Of a stretch of 34,686 nt of DNA, positions 10,137 through 21,763 are shown piece after piece; the first letter of the stretch is position 1, and each line of letters opens with the position of its first letter. The notes beneath the pieces are model-generated. The model saw only the letters and a program-made list of their open reading frames with translations, ran no database searches and was not told where the DNA came from. Both the position numbers and the translations under genes were made by a program. Source of the stretch: Dimargaris cristalligena (Eukaryota; Kickxellomycota; Dimargaritomycetes; Dimargaritales; Dimargaritaceae); contig JANBQC010000284.1 in the NCBI GenBank assembly GCA_027576995.1, positions 1 to 34,686 on the forward strand, written 5' to 3'.

Positions 10137-13100
10137 TTAGTATCTCCGCGAAAGGGGTGGGAACACTTGGTGGATAGCATCCAGCAAGCTGGTCAGCATC
10201 ATCTTATCCGACGATTTGATTTCAACCGTAACCCGGCACTGGGCCATGTCCGCATCGAAGGGACTCTCGCTCCCGTCCGACCCAATTTTCTGAACTTTCA
10301 ACAATCCGGCAGCTTGCGCCTCGTGGACCGATCGGCCGTAGAGGGAGGCCACGGGTCCGATGCATTCCACAATCTGCAGGCCCGTGAGTTGACGCGCCAG
10401 GAAATCTAGGAACAGGCTCAGTCGAGTCATGGGATACATCCGTAGGATCGTCGTGCTGGTGGTCTGGCCCCAACCCACTGACCGGACCTGGTCCGGATCG
10501 GGAACCGGGGTCAGCAGCTCAGGCCAGGTCAAGGGAAGGATAAACGAGCCCGTGCCCGTATAGGGAAAATCGGCCGGGTTGGCAACAATACTGGCGAAAG
10601 TATCGGCTGAGCACGGTCGAGACATGGGGCTCATAAATGTGTTGGGACGGAGTATGAGTTGCCAGGGAATTTCCAGAGACTCGCCCTAAAGATTATCCGG
10701 TTTTTAGATGAGGGGAAGGTCAATAATATACAATCAACGCGGGTTAGTAGGTCAAGTAGGGCCTAATACTGAATAAAGCCGTTCTTCTATCCATTAGATG
10801 CTGGTTCATATCGGATGATACCCTTCTAAAACGCCCCATAGTTTCGTGAATTGGTAAAACCAAGCCATCCCGAACTAGACGAAAGTGCAAACTTACCCGA
10901 ATGATACACTGAACCGAACCGCGCATGTCCACACAATTCGAATTTCCGTGGAGTTCTAATTCCCACTGGATATTCAACGGGGAGGTCGAGTCCAGAGTCG
11001 CCTTGGGGACGGCGACACGGCCCGTCAGCGGATGGGCGGAAACGACGGTAACGGAGGCCGGTTTCGAGAAACAAGAGTTAAACGACCCGCTCGAGGCAAA
11101 GGTGAACTCAAGTTCGTCCAACCATGTAGAAGCAGCAGCAGTAGCGTCGACTATGTTGGAAGATGTTATTTCGGATCCGGGTTCGATATCCAAATGGACC
11201 ATAACCTTGGTGGTTGAACCGCCTGTCGAGGTAGGCGCGGGCAAGAATCCCGGGGAACCGAAAATGGAATCATCAAAGGCCATGTGGTAATCGGAGATGA
11301 CTTGGGCCCGATAGGTAATGCAAATATGGGGGTCATCACACAGTACCGGCTTCACTAATTCGCGGGCATTATCGAGGAAATCGGTGGCCGATGATGGTGA
11401 TACAACTGGGCTTTTCCCCTCGTTGATCAGAGTTTGCAATGGCGCGGGTGAGTTCCGGGTGGCCGAAGACGACGATGGTGGTGGTGGTGGCGAAGAGGAA
11501 CCCCCAGCTTCGATGAGTGGTGGAGATCTTTCACTGGGATCCCGGTCGCTCCGTCGTTTCTCCTTACCACTGCGGTGTTTCTGATCTTTACGACTTCGCT
11601 GGGCTTGCTTATAAAACTTCTTTTGTTCTTTCTGGCGAACCGTATCGGGGTCCTCGTACGGTGTGGGTGCGTATAGTTTCGGGTTGGCATTGGTAGAGGC
11701 TGAGAGATCCATCTTACGGAGTTGGTCGGCGGTAAGATCGGCCTGGGCCAGTACATCCAACGTATTGCTTCGGGAATCTTTCAGCTCCGGCAAACGCGGA
11801 TCCTCCGATTCGCTTACTTCGGCGCCCTCGGGCATCTCCTCGGGGGCAAATACGATGGCGGGTGCCGGTGATGGGGATCTGCGGGCGGTCTCGGCGCGGC
11901 GGCGACTGGTCCGCTTAGAGGAATCCCGCTGGTCAGAATGTTTGTGGCGATGGCGGCGCTCTGACTTGCGGTGCCGTTCAGCCACTACTCAGTTGAGTAT
12001 TAAGTGGTTATAGTTCGTTCATTTGTTAGTTAGTATGGTTTGTTTATAAATATAAAAAGAAAGAGGAAACAAAAGGTTTAGATCAAAAATAGGACTATAC
12101 TATATGTAATAAGACCGGTGTACACATAAGTCATCCCGGCTCTGGCATCTGGTTGGTTTACTTACCGATATCACTTTGAATAGCAGGGGTAATGTCTCCC
12201 AGATCCAGTCGGACGATGGGAATGTCGTTCACATCGCTATCGCTATGCTCACTGAGCGAATAGAATCCGGGTTTCCCCTTGTGGTCGCCGGGAATATAAA
12301 AGGGTTCGCGGCGCATCCGCTCTTTGCGATCAGTGGCGGTCTAAATCGAGCAAGCATTATAAAATTATATATAATGTATACCATCTATATCAGCAATCTA
12401 CTTTGGTACAAAAAGCGGAATAGCTCTCCAAGAAATTAAAGCAAATGAACGTTAAAACGATTGCCTATACCGCAAAAATATCAAATAAGGGCCTACCTCT
12501 AAACCGGCATTATTAGCGATTAGTTTGCCGTGCCGGCGCGGCCGACCAGGATCGGACGGAGAGGACGGTAGTAGCTGGGGGTCATCGGAGATGAGAATAG
12601 GGAAGCCATCACTAGCACAGATAGGCGACTGACACTTACTAGACTCGGTCGAATCCCGGGCATGGCGCCGACTCGACCGATGGGGCTTTTTACCCTTTGA
12701 CCGCGACTTGCCGGACTCCCCTTCCGTTGACCCCGCCGGATCAGCTGTCCCCCCCACCGCGGCTAGTTGGGCCTTCGTCAGGTTAGTTCCCGTGGTTGGG
12801 TGGAGCGACTGCAGAGCGCGTTGGGCAAACGTGGCCGTATCCAGTCGCTGCAATGATTCGAGGTCTTGGATGACCGCGGTAGATCCTACGTCCGCAATCG
12901 CCAATTCCGGGGGTAGGGGAACTTTGGCCTGGGCACGCGGGGCTACGGGATTCAAGTCGCGGGCGAAGAAGAGGCCGCGGAGTTGGCCGAGGAGCGTGGA
13001 CAGATCGGTTAAGGGAGTCGCTTCACTGGCCATCGGGTAAGTCAACAATAAATCGGTGATGGTGAGGACCGTCTGGGCTCGACCCTGGACCTCCAAGTCC

Positions 13101-15088
13101 ACCGCGTTTATGAAATAAGGGAGAGTGGCGTCCCGGACGGATTGGACTGTGGCAAAGAAAGGGCGCCAGCGGGGTTGATTGGTATCTAATTTCACGTCCG
13201 AGTGCTGGTCCCGGTCCCAGGGGGTCATGGAAGATAGATCGGAAGAGTGGGGGGATTCGGTGAGGAGACGGCTGGCATCCCGGGCCGCCCAGTGCACCAG
13301 CAATTTAGCCGTACTCTGCAGGTATACGGCGTGGGTGGACGGAGGGGCCAACTGCCGTACAAGCGGGTTAAGCAAGTACTGGAGGGTAGTAACGGGCGAA
13401 TATTGCATTTCGCAGTACTCACCCACGATCCACGCCGCGGCGTACAACACCTCGGCATTGGATTGGGGTTGCCCCGCCGATGCGATAAGGGAGGGGTCCG
13501 CCAGGAGCCGGACCATCATTTTGGACGCGTATTCCCGAATACTCTTCACCCGCACCGCCACTTCCATGAGCTGGGCTTTCAAGGCCGATCCGACATTGAC
13601 CCCCGATACGTAGATCAAGTCCACGAGAACGGCCACGTACCACTCGAAATTTACCACGTGGGCGAACAGGCGGTGCGAACACATGTCCAGGATTTTTTCG
13701 ACCACAGCGCGGCGATATTCGGGCATTTCAATGTAGGATTCGCTGCCGGCACCGGTTGGACTCGTGTTAGCGCCCCACTGATCGGAGCCCTGTTCAGCTC
13801 CTGAACCGGGGGGTCCGCGGCGTCGGGTAGCGAAGGTAGCGGTTGCCGTTACTGTGCTCTCTTCGCCGGTATCGGTAGCATCACCGGTGGACGACGACAC
13901 ATAACCGGAACCAACGGTAAGCTGCTGCATCAAGCGTTTAACGACATCCATGAGCGCCTTGCGGTTAGTGATGCCCGTAATGAGATCCAGGGCCCGCCAA
14001 CGAATATTCAGATCGGCGTCATCTAGGCACTTCAGGATAAGGTGGCGGTGTTCCAGGACTAGGTCGGGGTGTTTGGCCTGTAAACGCGCCATGGCCATCA
14101 GCCCAATGTACTTGAGATTATGGTCGTTGTCCTTGAGGAACAGTCGGAGCTTGGCCGAACACAGGACGGCCAGTTCGGTGGGTCCGTCAGCGGGAGTGTC
14201 GCGGGCATCTGAAACCGATGCCGAGGCGGATCCCGGAGGCGTTGGAACATTGATAATGCCACCTACGATGGCCGTGTTAATACATTCGTACAGAACCGAC
14301 ATGGCCGGAGTCCGCTCCACCAGAGCCGTGAACGGCCCCACCAGTTTCTTGGCTAGCCGGGGCTCGAGCGGGGTCAAGGCCGAGAAAAGCTTAACGATCT
14401 TGATTAACATCCAGTTGTTGCTACTGTCGTTGAGGAGTCGGTAGAAATACGGGGCCAACGGTAAGTAATTATGGGGGTTCTTCCGCGCCAATTCGCAAAC
14501 CACGTTGACCACGGCCGACACGACGGACGGATCCGGGTGTTCCAGGTGATCTTTGAGCAGCGGGAAACACACCTTGAGCGCCTCGGGGTATTTCAGAATG
14601 ACCTTGTACAGGGTCAGGGTGGCCCGCTTGATGATGTAAGGATTGGAGTGGTGGAGCAAGTTCAGGGTATCCTGGCTCAGATCCCGGGCCAAATCGGGGG
14701 AGGCAATATGGGCCAACCCATCCAAGGCCACCCCCACCTCCGCCGGTGTGTTGGACGTCAAATCCTTACGCAACAGGTTGGTGCACAGCATCAGCACCTC
14801 CGTATCCTGCTGGAAACACTGGGTGGCGGCCAAGTAGCCGCAACGCTTGTACATGAATTTAGGAGCCGCCATGACTTCGACGATATGGAAGGCCGCCCAC
14901 GAACAATCGTAACCGAGCATGTGCAGGTAGCTCAGTTTGGCCACCGCCAGGTATTTGATGTAGAGGTCATTGGACTTGAGCTCGGTGCGAATTTCGTCGA
15001 GGCAGGTGTTGATGTAGAGATGCTCGTTGCGCTTATTGGCCCGGATGCCCCTGATAAGGTCGGTGAGGGTCTTTTCGAACATAGTCAC
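10137..15088 (-). CDS. AP-3 adaptor complex delta subunit, four exons, 1468 aa
   Basis: AP-3 delta is a large subunit of the AP-3 adaptor that sorts cargo from Golgi/endosomes to the vacuole. Exons (5' to 3') are 15088-12497, 12340-12166, 11987-10897 and 10685-10137. All junctions are GT/AG (donors GTAGGC, GTAAGT, GTAAGT) and keep frame with phases 0, 1 and 0. Exon 1 encodes the adaptin N-terminal repeat domain (FEKTLTDLIRGIRANK, TELKSNDLYIKYLAVAKLSY, LGYDCSWAAFHIVEVM), typical of delta. A Lys/Arg-rich hinge (KSRSKGKKPHRSSRR) follows. Exon 2 holds the delta-specific block RMRREPFYIPGD...DVNDIPIVRLDLGDI. Exon 3 begins with another basic stretch, and exons 3-4 give an ear-like C-terminal region. 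It is longer than animal delta (about 1150-1200 aa) and yeast Apl5. The second intron boundary is set by frame: an upstream GTG-led frame in exon 3 is not a start. Partners (mu3, sigma3, beta3) are not in the window. Confidence 0.9.
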
Positions 15089-16265
15089 GATGAAATGAGG
15101 TGTTTATATCTATGCCAAGGGCGGAGTCCAAAAGAGGCACGATAGGTTGTGTAGATATATATATATATGTGTGTGTGTTGGAATAAGAACGGTAAGTATA
15201 TGATAAGTAGGACTAAGTCAATGGTGAGAGACGATGGGAAGTGATGTCGGGGGAACCGCCGCGGTACGGAGGGACACCCTCCACTTGAAGGTCAGCCGAT
15301 TCAGAGAAGGTGAGAGACAGGGCGACTTTGGTGGGTCAAAGACACACCCAAAGGAAGAAGTATAACTGAATGCAGCTGGTAACTGAAGATAAGATGGTCT
15401 GAACTCTCCAAGGCCAGGCTGGCTAACCATATGCTAGGGCTTGGGCTGATGACTTAAACTCGTTCGAAATAGGAGTATTCAACCAGCCAGTGGGAAGGTT
15501 AGGGAATACCGCGATGGGTATGCCAGGCTCAAGACATGTGAAGTAAGCCACCAGATGGAGGGGATTATACTTAAAGTATAGTCCGTCTTATTTATTCAGT
15601 CTACCCCGAGCCGAAAGAACAATCTATTGTGGTCACGCAACGGGACTACTAAATGGACAACCTGGGCTTCAACTAGGGGACCTGGCTTGTTTAATTAATA
15701 TCAGTCGTACCTCTCTTATAACCAGAATCTCCGATTCATTATTCAACCTGGGCGACTTAGGTAATTAAAGTACCCTCCAATCGCTAGAATCCTAGGAATC
15801 GAATGCGAGATTCATAATCCGTAGGTTTATTCTGACATTTCAAGAATAGCAACATGAATTTGCTATTCGATCAAGCATTACATCCGTTGAAAATCTCGAT
15901 TTAGCCTCCCACTTTCAAATTAACTTAGATATACTAGAATTTAAAGCAGTTCAATCTGTTAAATAATCGATAGGACTACTCACTAAATGTATCACCAAAT
16001 GGGTTTATTTTGTACTGTGGGCTGTTCCACTGTCGCAGGTTATATAATAGTGGCAGTTGGGAAAAGGAGGGGGAGGAGAGAAAAAAGGGAGAGTGGGTGT
16101 GGTATGCGATGTCAAGAGTAGACGCGACAACAACGGACAGCGATTCCCACCTTTCCGTCGCCGGGACACTATAAAAGTCAACAACTATGAAGGAGGGGAG
16201 GGAAACGCCACCGAATCCAACGAAGGCATAGTAAGAGGATGGCTGACAACAACGACGAGGGACAT
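15089..16265. other. Intergenic region between AP-3 delta and uS3 genes
   Basis: About 1.2 kb that holds the AP-3 delta promoter and the uS3 3' flank. A TA/TG tract lies at 15155-15177. Nothing else is recognised; the open frames at 15218-15430 and 16057-16350 have no gene-like features or overlap the uS3 exon. Confidence 0.5.
15155..15177. repeat. Compound TA/TG microsatellite
   Basis: Seven AT units pass directly into GTGTGTGTG, about 70 bp upstream of the AP-3 delta ATG on the minus strand. Confidence 0.85.
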
Positions 16266-17513
16266 TTACTCGGCGGCCACGGCAGCGGCAGCGGGGGCAG
16301 CAGCTTCGGCGGGGGCAGCGCGCTCCTGGAAGTCCTGGGAGATGGGGTGAAGGATGGGGGCTTCTTCCTTGGGTTCGAGGATGGTGACCATATCGGGGAG
16401 GGGGTTCTTGGGGCCGAGGCGGCCGGTGGGGTCCCAGTCGAGCATGATCTTGACCTTGATACCCAGCACACCCTGGCGCATCTCGACGTGACGGACGGCG
16501 AAGTCAATGTAGTCCTTGGCGGGCTGACCGGAGTGGATCATGAAACCGTCGGAGAACTTCATGGACTTGGCACGAGCGGCGCGGAGCTTACCGGAGACGA
16601 TCACTTCGCAACCCTTGGCACCGGACTCCATCACGTAACGGAGGACACCGTAGCAGGCGCGGCGGACGGCGATACCGGCCAGCAGCTTGTATTTGAGGGA
16701 TTCGCACTGGGCGATAGCGCACAGACCGCGGGCATTGACCTTTTCGGCGAACAGCTCGACGGTGTTCTCGGCGAAACCGAAACGCTTCTGGACAATGGAG
16801 GTCAATTCACGGATGCGACGACCCTTCTCACCCAGCACGTCCTGGGGGTGAGTGGCCCGGATGATAATTTCGGTACGGGCGGGGGTGACACGCACTTCAA
16901 CACCGGAGTAACCTTCCTCGCCCAGAGAGCGCTGGAGGAACTCGTTCAGTTCGGCGTAGAACACACCGTCGGCTACGAACTAAGGCGAAAAGGAAGGGAA
17001 GGGCAAAGAATAAGGGTAAACGGGTTTAGTTGAACAATTCGGGTGCCTGGTAGAAGAAGGCTGGAGAGCATTCCAATCTCCCCCATTCGCATTCCGAAAA
17101 AGGATTCGGGCAGATTCCGAAGATCAGTCATACGACGCCACATCGCCAATAGGTCAGCCGATGTATCAGTTATCGTCCAATATCCATCCATCCGTCTCGT
17201 TTGTATAACAATCGGTCAACACACACGGACGGCGTTCAGATAGAGACAGTTCTTCGAGGTATCGCATCGGCACATTATGGCGAATCCCATCGATTGTCGA
17301 ACATGACCATATGGATATCACAGAGGTACAACACGGCATCTGCGTTGCTGGAATCACGGCAGACGGTTGGCAGATGGGCGATTCAACGCGTGGACGAACA
17401 AACGGACAGACGGACGGATGGATGGATGGGTACGCGTAGGGTCGATACGGAGGCGGCGGTGCGAGCGGGAGGGAGCGTTAACATACCTTTCTCTTCTTGT
17501 TAATCAGAGGCAT
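16266..17513 (-). CDS. RPS3: 40S ribosomal protein uS3 (RPS3), two exons, 246 aa
   Basis: uS3 lies at the mRNA entry channel of the small ribosomal subunit. Exon 1 (17513-17487) encodes only MPLINKKRK; exon 2 (16979-16266) continues [15 protein letters not shown]. The 507-nt intron has donor GTATGT and acceptor TTAG and joins in phase 0. The N-terminal residues match the usual eukaryotic uS3 start, which fixes the tiny first exon. The KH domain with its GxxG loop ([11 protein letters not shown]) and the block [20 protein letters not shown] are conserved, as is [15 protein letters not shown]. The C-terminus ends in an Ala-rich tail. Length is normal for eukaryotic uS3 (about 240). A short first exon with a long intron is common in fungal ribosomal protein genes and is often tied to control of expression. 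Confidence 0.96.
17402..17428. repeat. GGAC/GGAT tetranucleotide repeat in uS3 intron
   Basis: An imperfect run of ACGGACAGACGGACGGATGG-type units followed by further GGAT repeats, about 60 nt inside the donor end of the uS3 intron. Confidence 0.7.
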
Positions 17514-17840
17514 GGTGGAGTATACGGCACGGCCCAACAGTAGACTTGGATACAGGAAGCAAGTAAATTGGTCAAGAGAAGGAAACAGCGACGCTCCGCG
17601 TTGTTTTCTATCTTATTAGTCTGGTTCGCCTCCCCTCCCAGCGGGGCGGTCTGCCAACCCCTCCTTTGCCTATCCACACCACCACACAGTGGCAGTGGCA
17701 GTGAGTAGGCGAGATTGTTGTAGGTGGAGAGGAGGTTGTTGGCTTGTCCAGAGGGGAGGTGGGGACTACTATTGGATAATCCAACCACTCACAATCCACC
17801 CTTCATTGCCTAAAGAGCAGGCAGCAATGGCTGGGTAACC

Positions 17841-17850
17841 ATCACGTGAT
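17841..17850. promoter_or_regulatory. ATCACGTGAT E-box palindrome upstream of uS3
   Basis: A perfect 10-bp palindrome with the CACGTG core in the RTCACGTGAY context bound by Cbf1/USF-type bHLH proteins, about 330 bp upstream of the uS3 ATG. Cbf1 takes part in ribosomal protein gene control in some yeasts; its role here is inference. Confidence 0.4.
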
Positions 17851-19383
17851 TAGAAATATTGGTGTAAATAGGCAAATTGGGGGAAATGTAGAGAGTAGTA
17901 CTAAATGTTAGCAACTCTTGGGATAGGCACATTCGCAAGTGCAACAACAGGGGCAGTAAAAGACGCGATTCAATAGTTTCCATTGACACAGACTCATTTC
18001 CCATAGCCACAAGTACTGCCACGACACATGGATTTCTTAGGCTAACCATTAAACTATCTACTCCGCCAAGTAAAAGCCGGAAAGTGAGGGAAGGGGAGGG
18101 TGTATTAAAACATGCTAGATGTTCTTACCAAGATACAGTGGATAAGCCAGCTGGTGTTAATTTACCAAAGTATATTTGATTCATCTTCGGGTTACGACTG
18201 GCCAATTGGGTGTCGCTGAATGTATAGGATAATTAAAAAGAAGCGTCCAAATACCACTGGAGGTATAGTGGCAGATTTGAGCGCCCAAGTTGCAGTTCAG
18301 CCATCACTAAGCCCTGAATAGGATCACATTAGGGGTTTACTGGCAGTGTTGAGGTATTTCCACAGGAATGCTCTAGAGTCTAAAGTTAGACGACAGGCGA
18401 CTAGAGGGGGATTCGATTTAAAGAAGAGTAGATTAATCTTTTCGGAGATGGGGACGACGCCGATGAGGAGGTGGTCCAGAGGAGGACTATAATACCCTAT
18501 CCAACTCACCCAAGGCCCACGTAAATAGCTGCCAATCTAAAGAGGAGTCGGGGTCAACTATGCCTGGGGCACTTTTGGTCCGCAGGAGTTGCCACTGTCC
18601 GCCAGCCTTTGAGCTGAAAAAGTAACTAGTCGTATATACGCCTCCTAAATAGCATTGGCCCAGGAGATTTCACCGACCCAATGGCAGACTGCCTTTTGTT
18701 TACTTTTTTATGCCTATCACAGGGTTTAGTGCTCCCGAATCTCGTTAGGCTTTGATTTCATGGCCCTGCCGATGTATAATAGCCGTGGCCCCACAGTGAA
18801 GCCTAGGCTATTGCTAGTAGTGTTCATAAACTGTGTAGTCTACTTTCGGACTTCATACGAGTGGCGAGTCCGCTTTATTTGAGACGGCTGATGGGTTTCC
18901 CCTGGACCAGTGGGATTTTATTCTGAAAGGAAGTTTAAAGGGGACAGAACATGGTAATGTCCAACCGGCCCAAGGCACTTTTCATTGAGGACATGTTCTG
19001 CTGCCTTTCTTCGCCGCCGCCCCTGAAGTATGCTGAATCACCCACCGCGAAGACAACCGGGCTGAATATAGCCCTCCTTTATGGCAGCACTCACCCCTTT
19101 TCCCCGCCACCGTCTGTCTTTTCCACCACTTCGTTCATTTTCCTCCTAGCCCCTCCTTCCTGAAGTCTACAAAGGCAGCCATTGCCCGCTGGAGTCCTGG
19201 GCCGACCCCCGCCGTTGTGGGTCACCGACCCTAGTGCATACAGGCCAACACCGGTCCCCCCTCACAGTCTCTGTCCCTGTATGCGCATTAAGTAAGCGAA
19301 TCTCTTTTTCCACGCCGACCTGATTGTCGGCAGCGGACAACCTCAACTGCACGCCCTCCTGGGTTATGCTTATGCTATGTTGA

Positions 19384-19390
19384 TATATAA
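19384..19390 (+). promoter_or_regulatory. TATA box of the hexosaminidase gene
   Basis: TATATAA, followed by AC, lies about 180 bp before the ATG, in front of a pyrimidine-rich leader. Position and motif only. Confidence 0.4.
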
Positions 19391-19571
19391 ACACCGCATC
19401 CGCTGCGTCTAATAATCCCGCACTCACTCACAACCCACTGGTATTTCTTACTTTTCCTCCCTTTTTCGACACATATGGTGGTGACCTGACTGGCTTCACT
19501 TCGCTGACCTTTATCTATCCAGTACTTTTTAAGAACCCCTCTATTGGATTTTCCTACTATTTATTATCACT

Positions 19572-21245
19572 ATGAAGGTTATCGCTTCCTTAGCCGGTCT
19601 GCTACTTCTAACCACCGCCCCCAAGGGTGTTGACTCCCACCTCTGGCCTGCCCCTAATAAGTCCTCCCTCGGTACCAAGCTGGCTGTGGTTACCCCCTAC
19701 CTCACTTTTGACCTTAGCGGCTGTTCGAACACTGTACTAGACGCCGCTAGCCAGCGCTACCGGGCCCTCATGACCCAGGCCGGGTTCTACCCGCCCACCC
19801 TCTATAATGCCACCGAAGCGGCGCCCCAGGAACAGCTCGCACTCGTCAAGGTCCAGGTAGACCGTTGCTCCGGCAAGTACCCCTCCCTCGACGACGACGA
19901 ATCCTACTCCCTCAAGATTCCCACCCCTGAGCAGTCCACCAAGGCCACTATTAAGGCCAAGTCCGTATGGGGTGCCCTGCGCGGTATGGAAACCCTTAGT
20001 CAACTGGTGTACACTACCCGCGCCGGTGCTCTGGTCATTGGCAGCCTACCCGTGGATATTACCGACAAGCCGGCTTATGCCCATCGTGGATTAATGTTGG
20101 ATACCTCGCGCAACTTCTTCCCCGTAGCGGACATCAAGCGGACCCTGGATGCCATGTCCTACAACAAACTCAACGTGTTTCACTGGCACGTCGTGGACGC
20201 CCAGAGCTGGCCCATCGAGTCCAAGTTTATGCCTGAGCTGTACCAGAAGGGTGCCTACAGCCCGTCCATGACCTACTCCCACCGGGAAGTCAAGGATATC
20301 ATCCAGTACGCCCGCGTCCGCGGTATCCGGGTCATCCCCGAGTTCGATATGCCCGGCCATGTAAGCGTTGTGAACCACGTCCTGCCCCAGATCATGACCT
20401 GCGTCAATGAACAGCCCGGCTGGGATGCCTTTGCCGCCGAACCGCCCAGTGGCCAGTTCAACCCGCTTCTGGAGGACACCTACAAATTCGTCAAGAAAAT
20501 CATCGATGAATACAGCGGCCTGTTCCGCGACGACTATTTCCACACGGGCACGGACGAAGTCAACACCCACTGCTGGGAGACCACCCAATCTATCCAGCAG
20601 TTCCTTACGGCGAACAAGAAGAAGGCCGGCGAGCTGGTGGATATGTTCCTCGGCCGCGCGCACAAGTTCCTGACCGACAACAAAAAGCTGCCCATGGTGT
20701 GGGAAGAGGCCATCCTTGACTTCAACGCCACCCTGTCCAAAGAAGCTGTGGTTCAAGTGTGGCGGAGCGCCGAAAATGTCCAGAAGGTCGTCGCCAAGGG
20801 CCATAAGGTCCTGGCCAATAGTTACGAGTACTGGTACCTCGACTGTGGCCACGGTACCTGGTTGGGCAACAACCCCGAGGGTAATTCGTGGTGCGATCCC
20901 TTTAAGCACTGGCAGCGCGTCTACAGCTACGATCCCATTGCCAACATCACCTCCCCGGCGGAACAGAAACTGGTCATCGGCGGCGATGTGTGCCTTTGGG
21001 CCGAACAGACCGACACTAACAACCTGGACAATGTCCTCTGGCCCCGTGCCGCTGCCGCCGCCGAAGTACTGTGGAGTGGTAAGGAGGCCAACGGCAAGCC
21101 CCTCACCGTCAAGGATGCCCTGGTGCGGATCCAAGACCAACGTTTCCGGCTGGTCGCCCGTGGTATCAAAGCCGAGCCCCTCCAGCCCCTCTGGTGTGCC
21201 CGCAACCCCGGCATGTGCGACCTGCCCCCCAAGGCCCCCGAATGA
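19572..21245 (+). CDS. Secreted beta-N-acetylhexosaminidase, GH20, 557 aa
   Basis: Hydrolyses terminal N-acetylglucosamine from chitin oligomers and glycans, outside the cell or in the vacuole. Intronless. Residues 1 to about 22 are a signal peptide (MKVIASLAGLLLLTTAP...VDS). An N-terminal hexosaminidase domain (about 23-165) leads into the GH20 barrel. AHRGLMLDTSRNFFP (170-184) carries the substrate-binding Arg (R179). NVFHWHVVDAQSWP and VIPEFDMPGH follow. The acid/base pair is D328-E329 in HTGTDEVNTHCW, where the usual Gly before DE is Thr. The Trp-rich C-terminal part (VWEEA, YWYLDCGHG, GGDVCLWAEQTD, WPRAAAAAEVLW) is typical. Length matches the family. The strongly C/G-ending codons suggest high expression. 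It converges with the Rai1-like gene downstream. Confidence 0.95.
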   Translation: MKVIASLAGLLLLTTAPKGVDSHLWPAPNKSSLGTKLAVVTPYLTFDLSGCSNTVLDAASQRYRALMTQAGFYPPTLYNATEAAPQEQLALVKVQVDRCSGKYPSLDDDESYSLKIPTPEQSTKATIKAKSVWGALRGMETLSQLVYTTRAGALVIGSLPVDITDKPAYAHRGLMLDTSRNFFPVADIKRTLDAMSYNKLNVFHWHVVDAQSWPIESKFMPELYQKGAYSPSMTYSHREVKDIIQYARVRGIRVIPEFDMPGHVSVVNHVLPQIMTCVNEQPGWDAFAAEPPSGQFNPLLEDTYKFVKKIIDEYSGLFRDDYFHTGTDEVNTHCWETTQSIQQFLTANKKKAGELVDMFLGRAHKFLTDNKKLPMVWEEAILDFNATLSKEAVVQVWRSAENVQKVVAKGHKVLANSYEYWYLDCGHGTWLGNNPEGNSWCDPFKHWQRVYSYDPIANITSPAEQKLVIGGDVCLWAEQTDTNNLDNVLWPRAAAAAEVLWSGKEANGKPLTVKDALVRIQDQRFRLVARGIKAEPLQPLWCARNPGMCDLPPKAPE

Positions 21246-21763
21246 TTTATTCAATGTGAACCAGGTGGACCATTATTATTTCCGCATGCTTAAATTGCCC
21301 GAATTGATCAGTCCCAACTCGCATCGATTTTCTCCCAGATGGCCCGTTCAATCCAATCAGTGGTTTTTAGTTAGTTAGGTTCCGATTGTGTTTTGTGAGG
21401 TACGCTGGTCGATCTCCAAAACTAAACATAGGCCTAGTATTTGTTTTCGGGAAACCCAATGGCTTGCCCCTCCTTAACTTTTCCTTTGCTTTACCCCCGT
21501 ACCTACCCATGCGCCCTTACTTTTAATTTTATTGCTCACTCGCACCCTGTATCGTTAGTTCATTTAATTTACCGATTCATTTGTAGCATTATTTCTTCCC
21601 CAACACCGATTCATTATAAATTACTTCGAATAGACTAAATTATTATTCCTGTAACTAACTATGGAAAGAAGGAGATGGGTAACAGGTCATCTGGTAAGTT
21701 CGTTTGATCAGGCTACCATCATTTTGTTGATGTAAGGGACTGCACCGGGAATAATCACGAGTT
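21246..21763. other. Convergent intergenic region (hexosaminidase / Rai1-like)
   Basis: 518 bp between two 3' ends. AT-rich, with no gene and no clear repeat; it should hold both poly(A) sites. Confidence 0.5.

Larger units (their letters stand above)
17514..19571. other. Divergent intergenic region (uS3 / hexosaminidase)
   Basis: About 2 kb between two outward-pointing genes. It holds a perfect ATCACGTGAT palindrome on the uS3 side and a TATA box on the hexosaminidase side. The central part (18050-19000) contains scattered open frames of about 60 codons on the minus strand without starts, splice context or recognisable similarity; I treat them as chance. Confidence 0.5.

Noticed and set aside
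10744..10896. Reading AP-3 delta straight through to a TAA at 10744
   Set aside because: A GTAAGT donor at 10896-10891 and an acceptor before 10685 join in frame to an ear-like domain, so this stretch is intron.
14471..15145. 224-codon open frame antisense to AP-3 delta
   Set aside because: Shadow of the adaptin repeats on the other strand.
16239..17033. 264-codon open frame antisense to uS3
   Set aside because: Gly/Asp-rich composition is the complement of the biased uS3 exon; no start context or family.
17221..17340. Possible C/D snoRNA inside the uS3 intron
   Set aside because: Only weak C-box (GTGATAT) and D-box (CTGA) matches and no terminal stem.
18490..18671. About 60 open codons on the minus strand with plausible composition (GGQWQLLRTKSAPG...)
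   Set aside because: No ATG, no supported splice partners; an open run of this length is expected by chance in a 2-kb spacer.
20091..21254. 387-codon open frame antisense to the hexosaminidase
   Set aside because: It is the mirror of a GC-biased coding frame; the sense strand has a complete GH20 domain and signal peptide.
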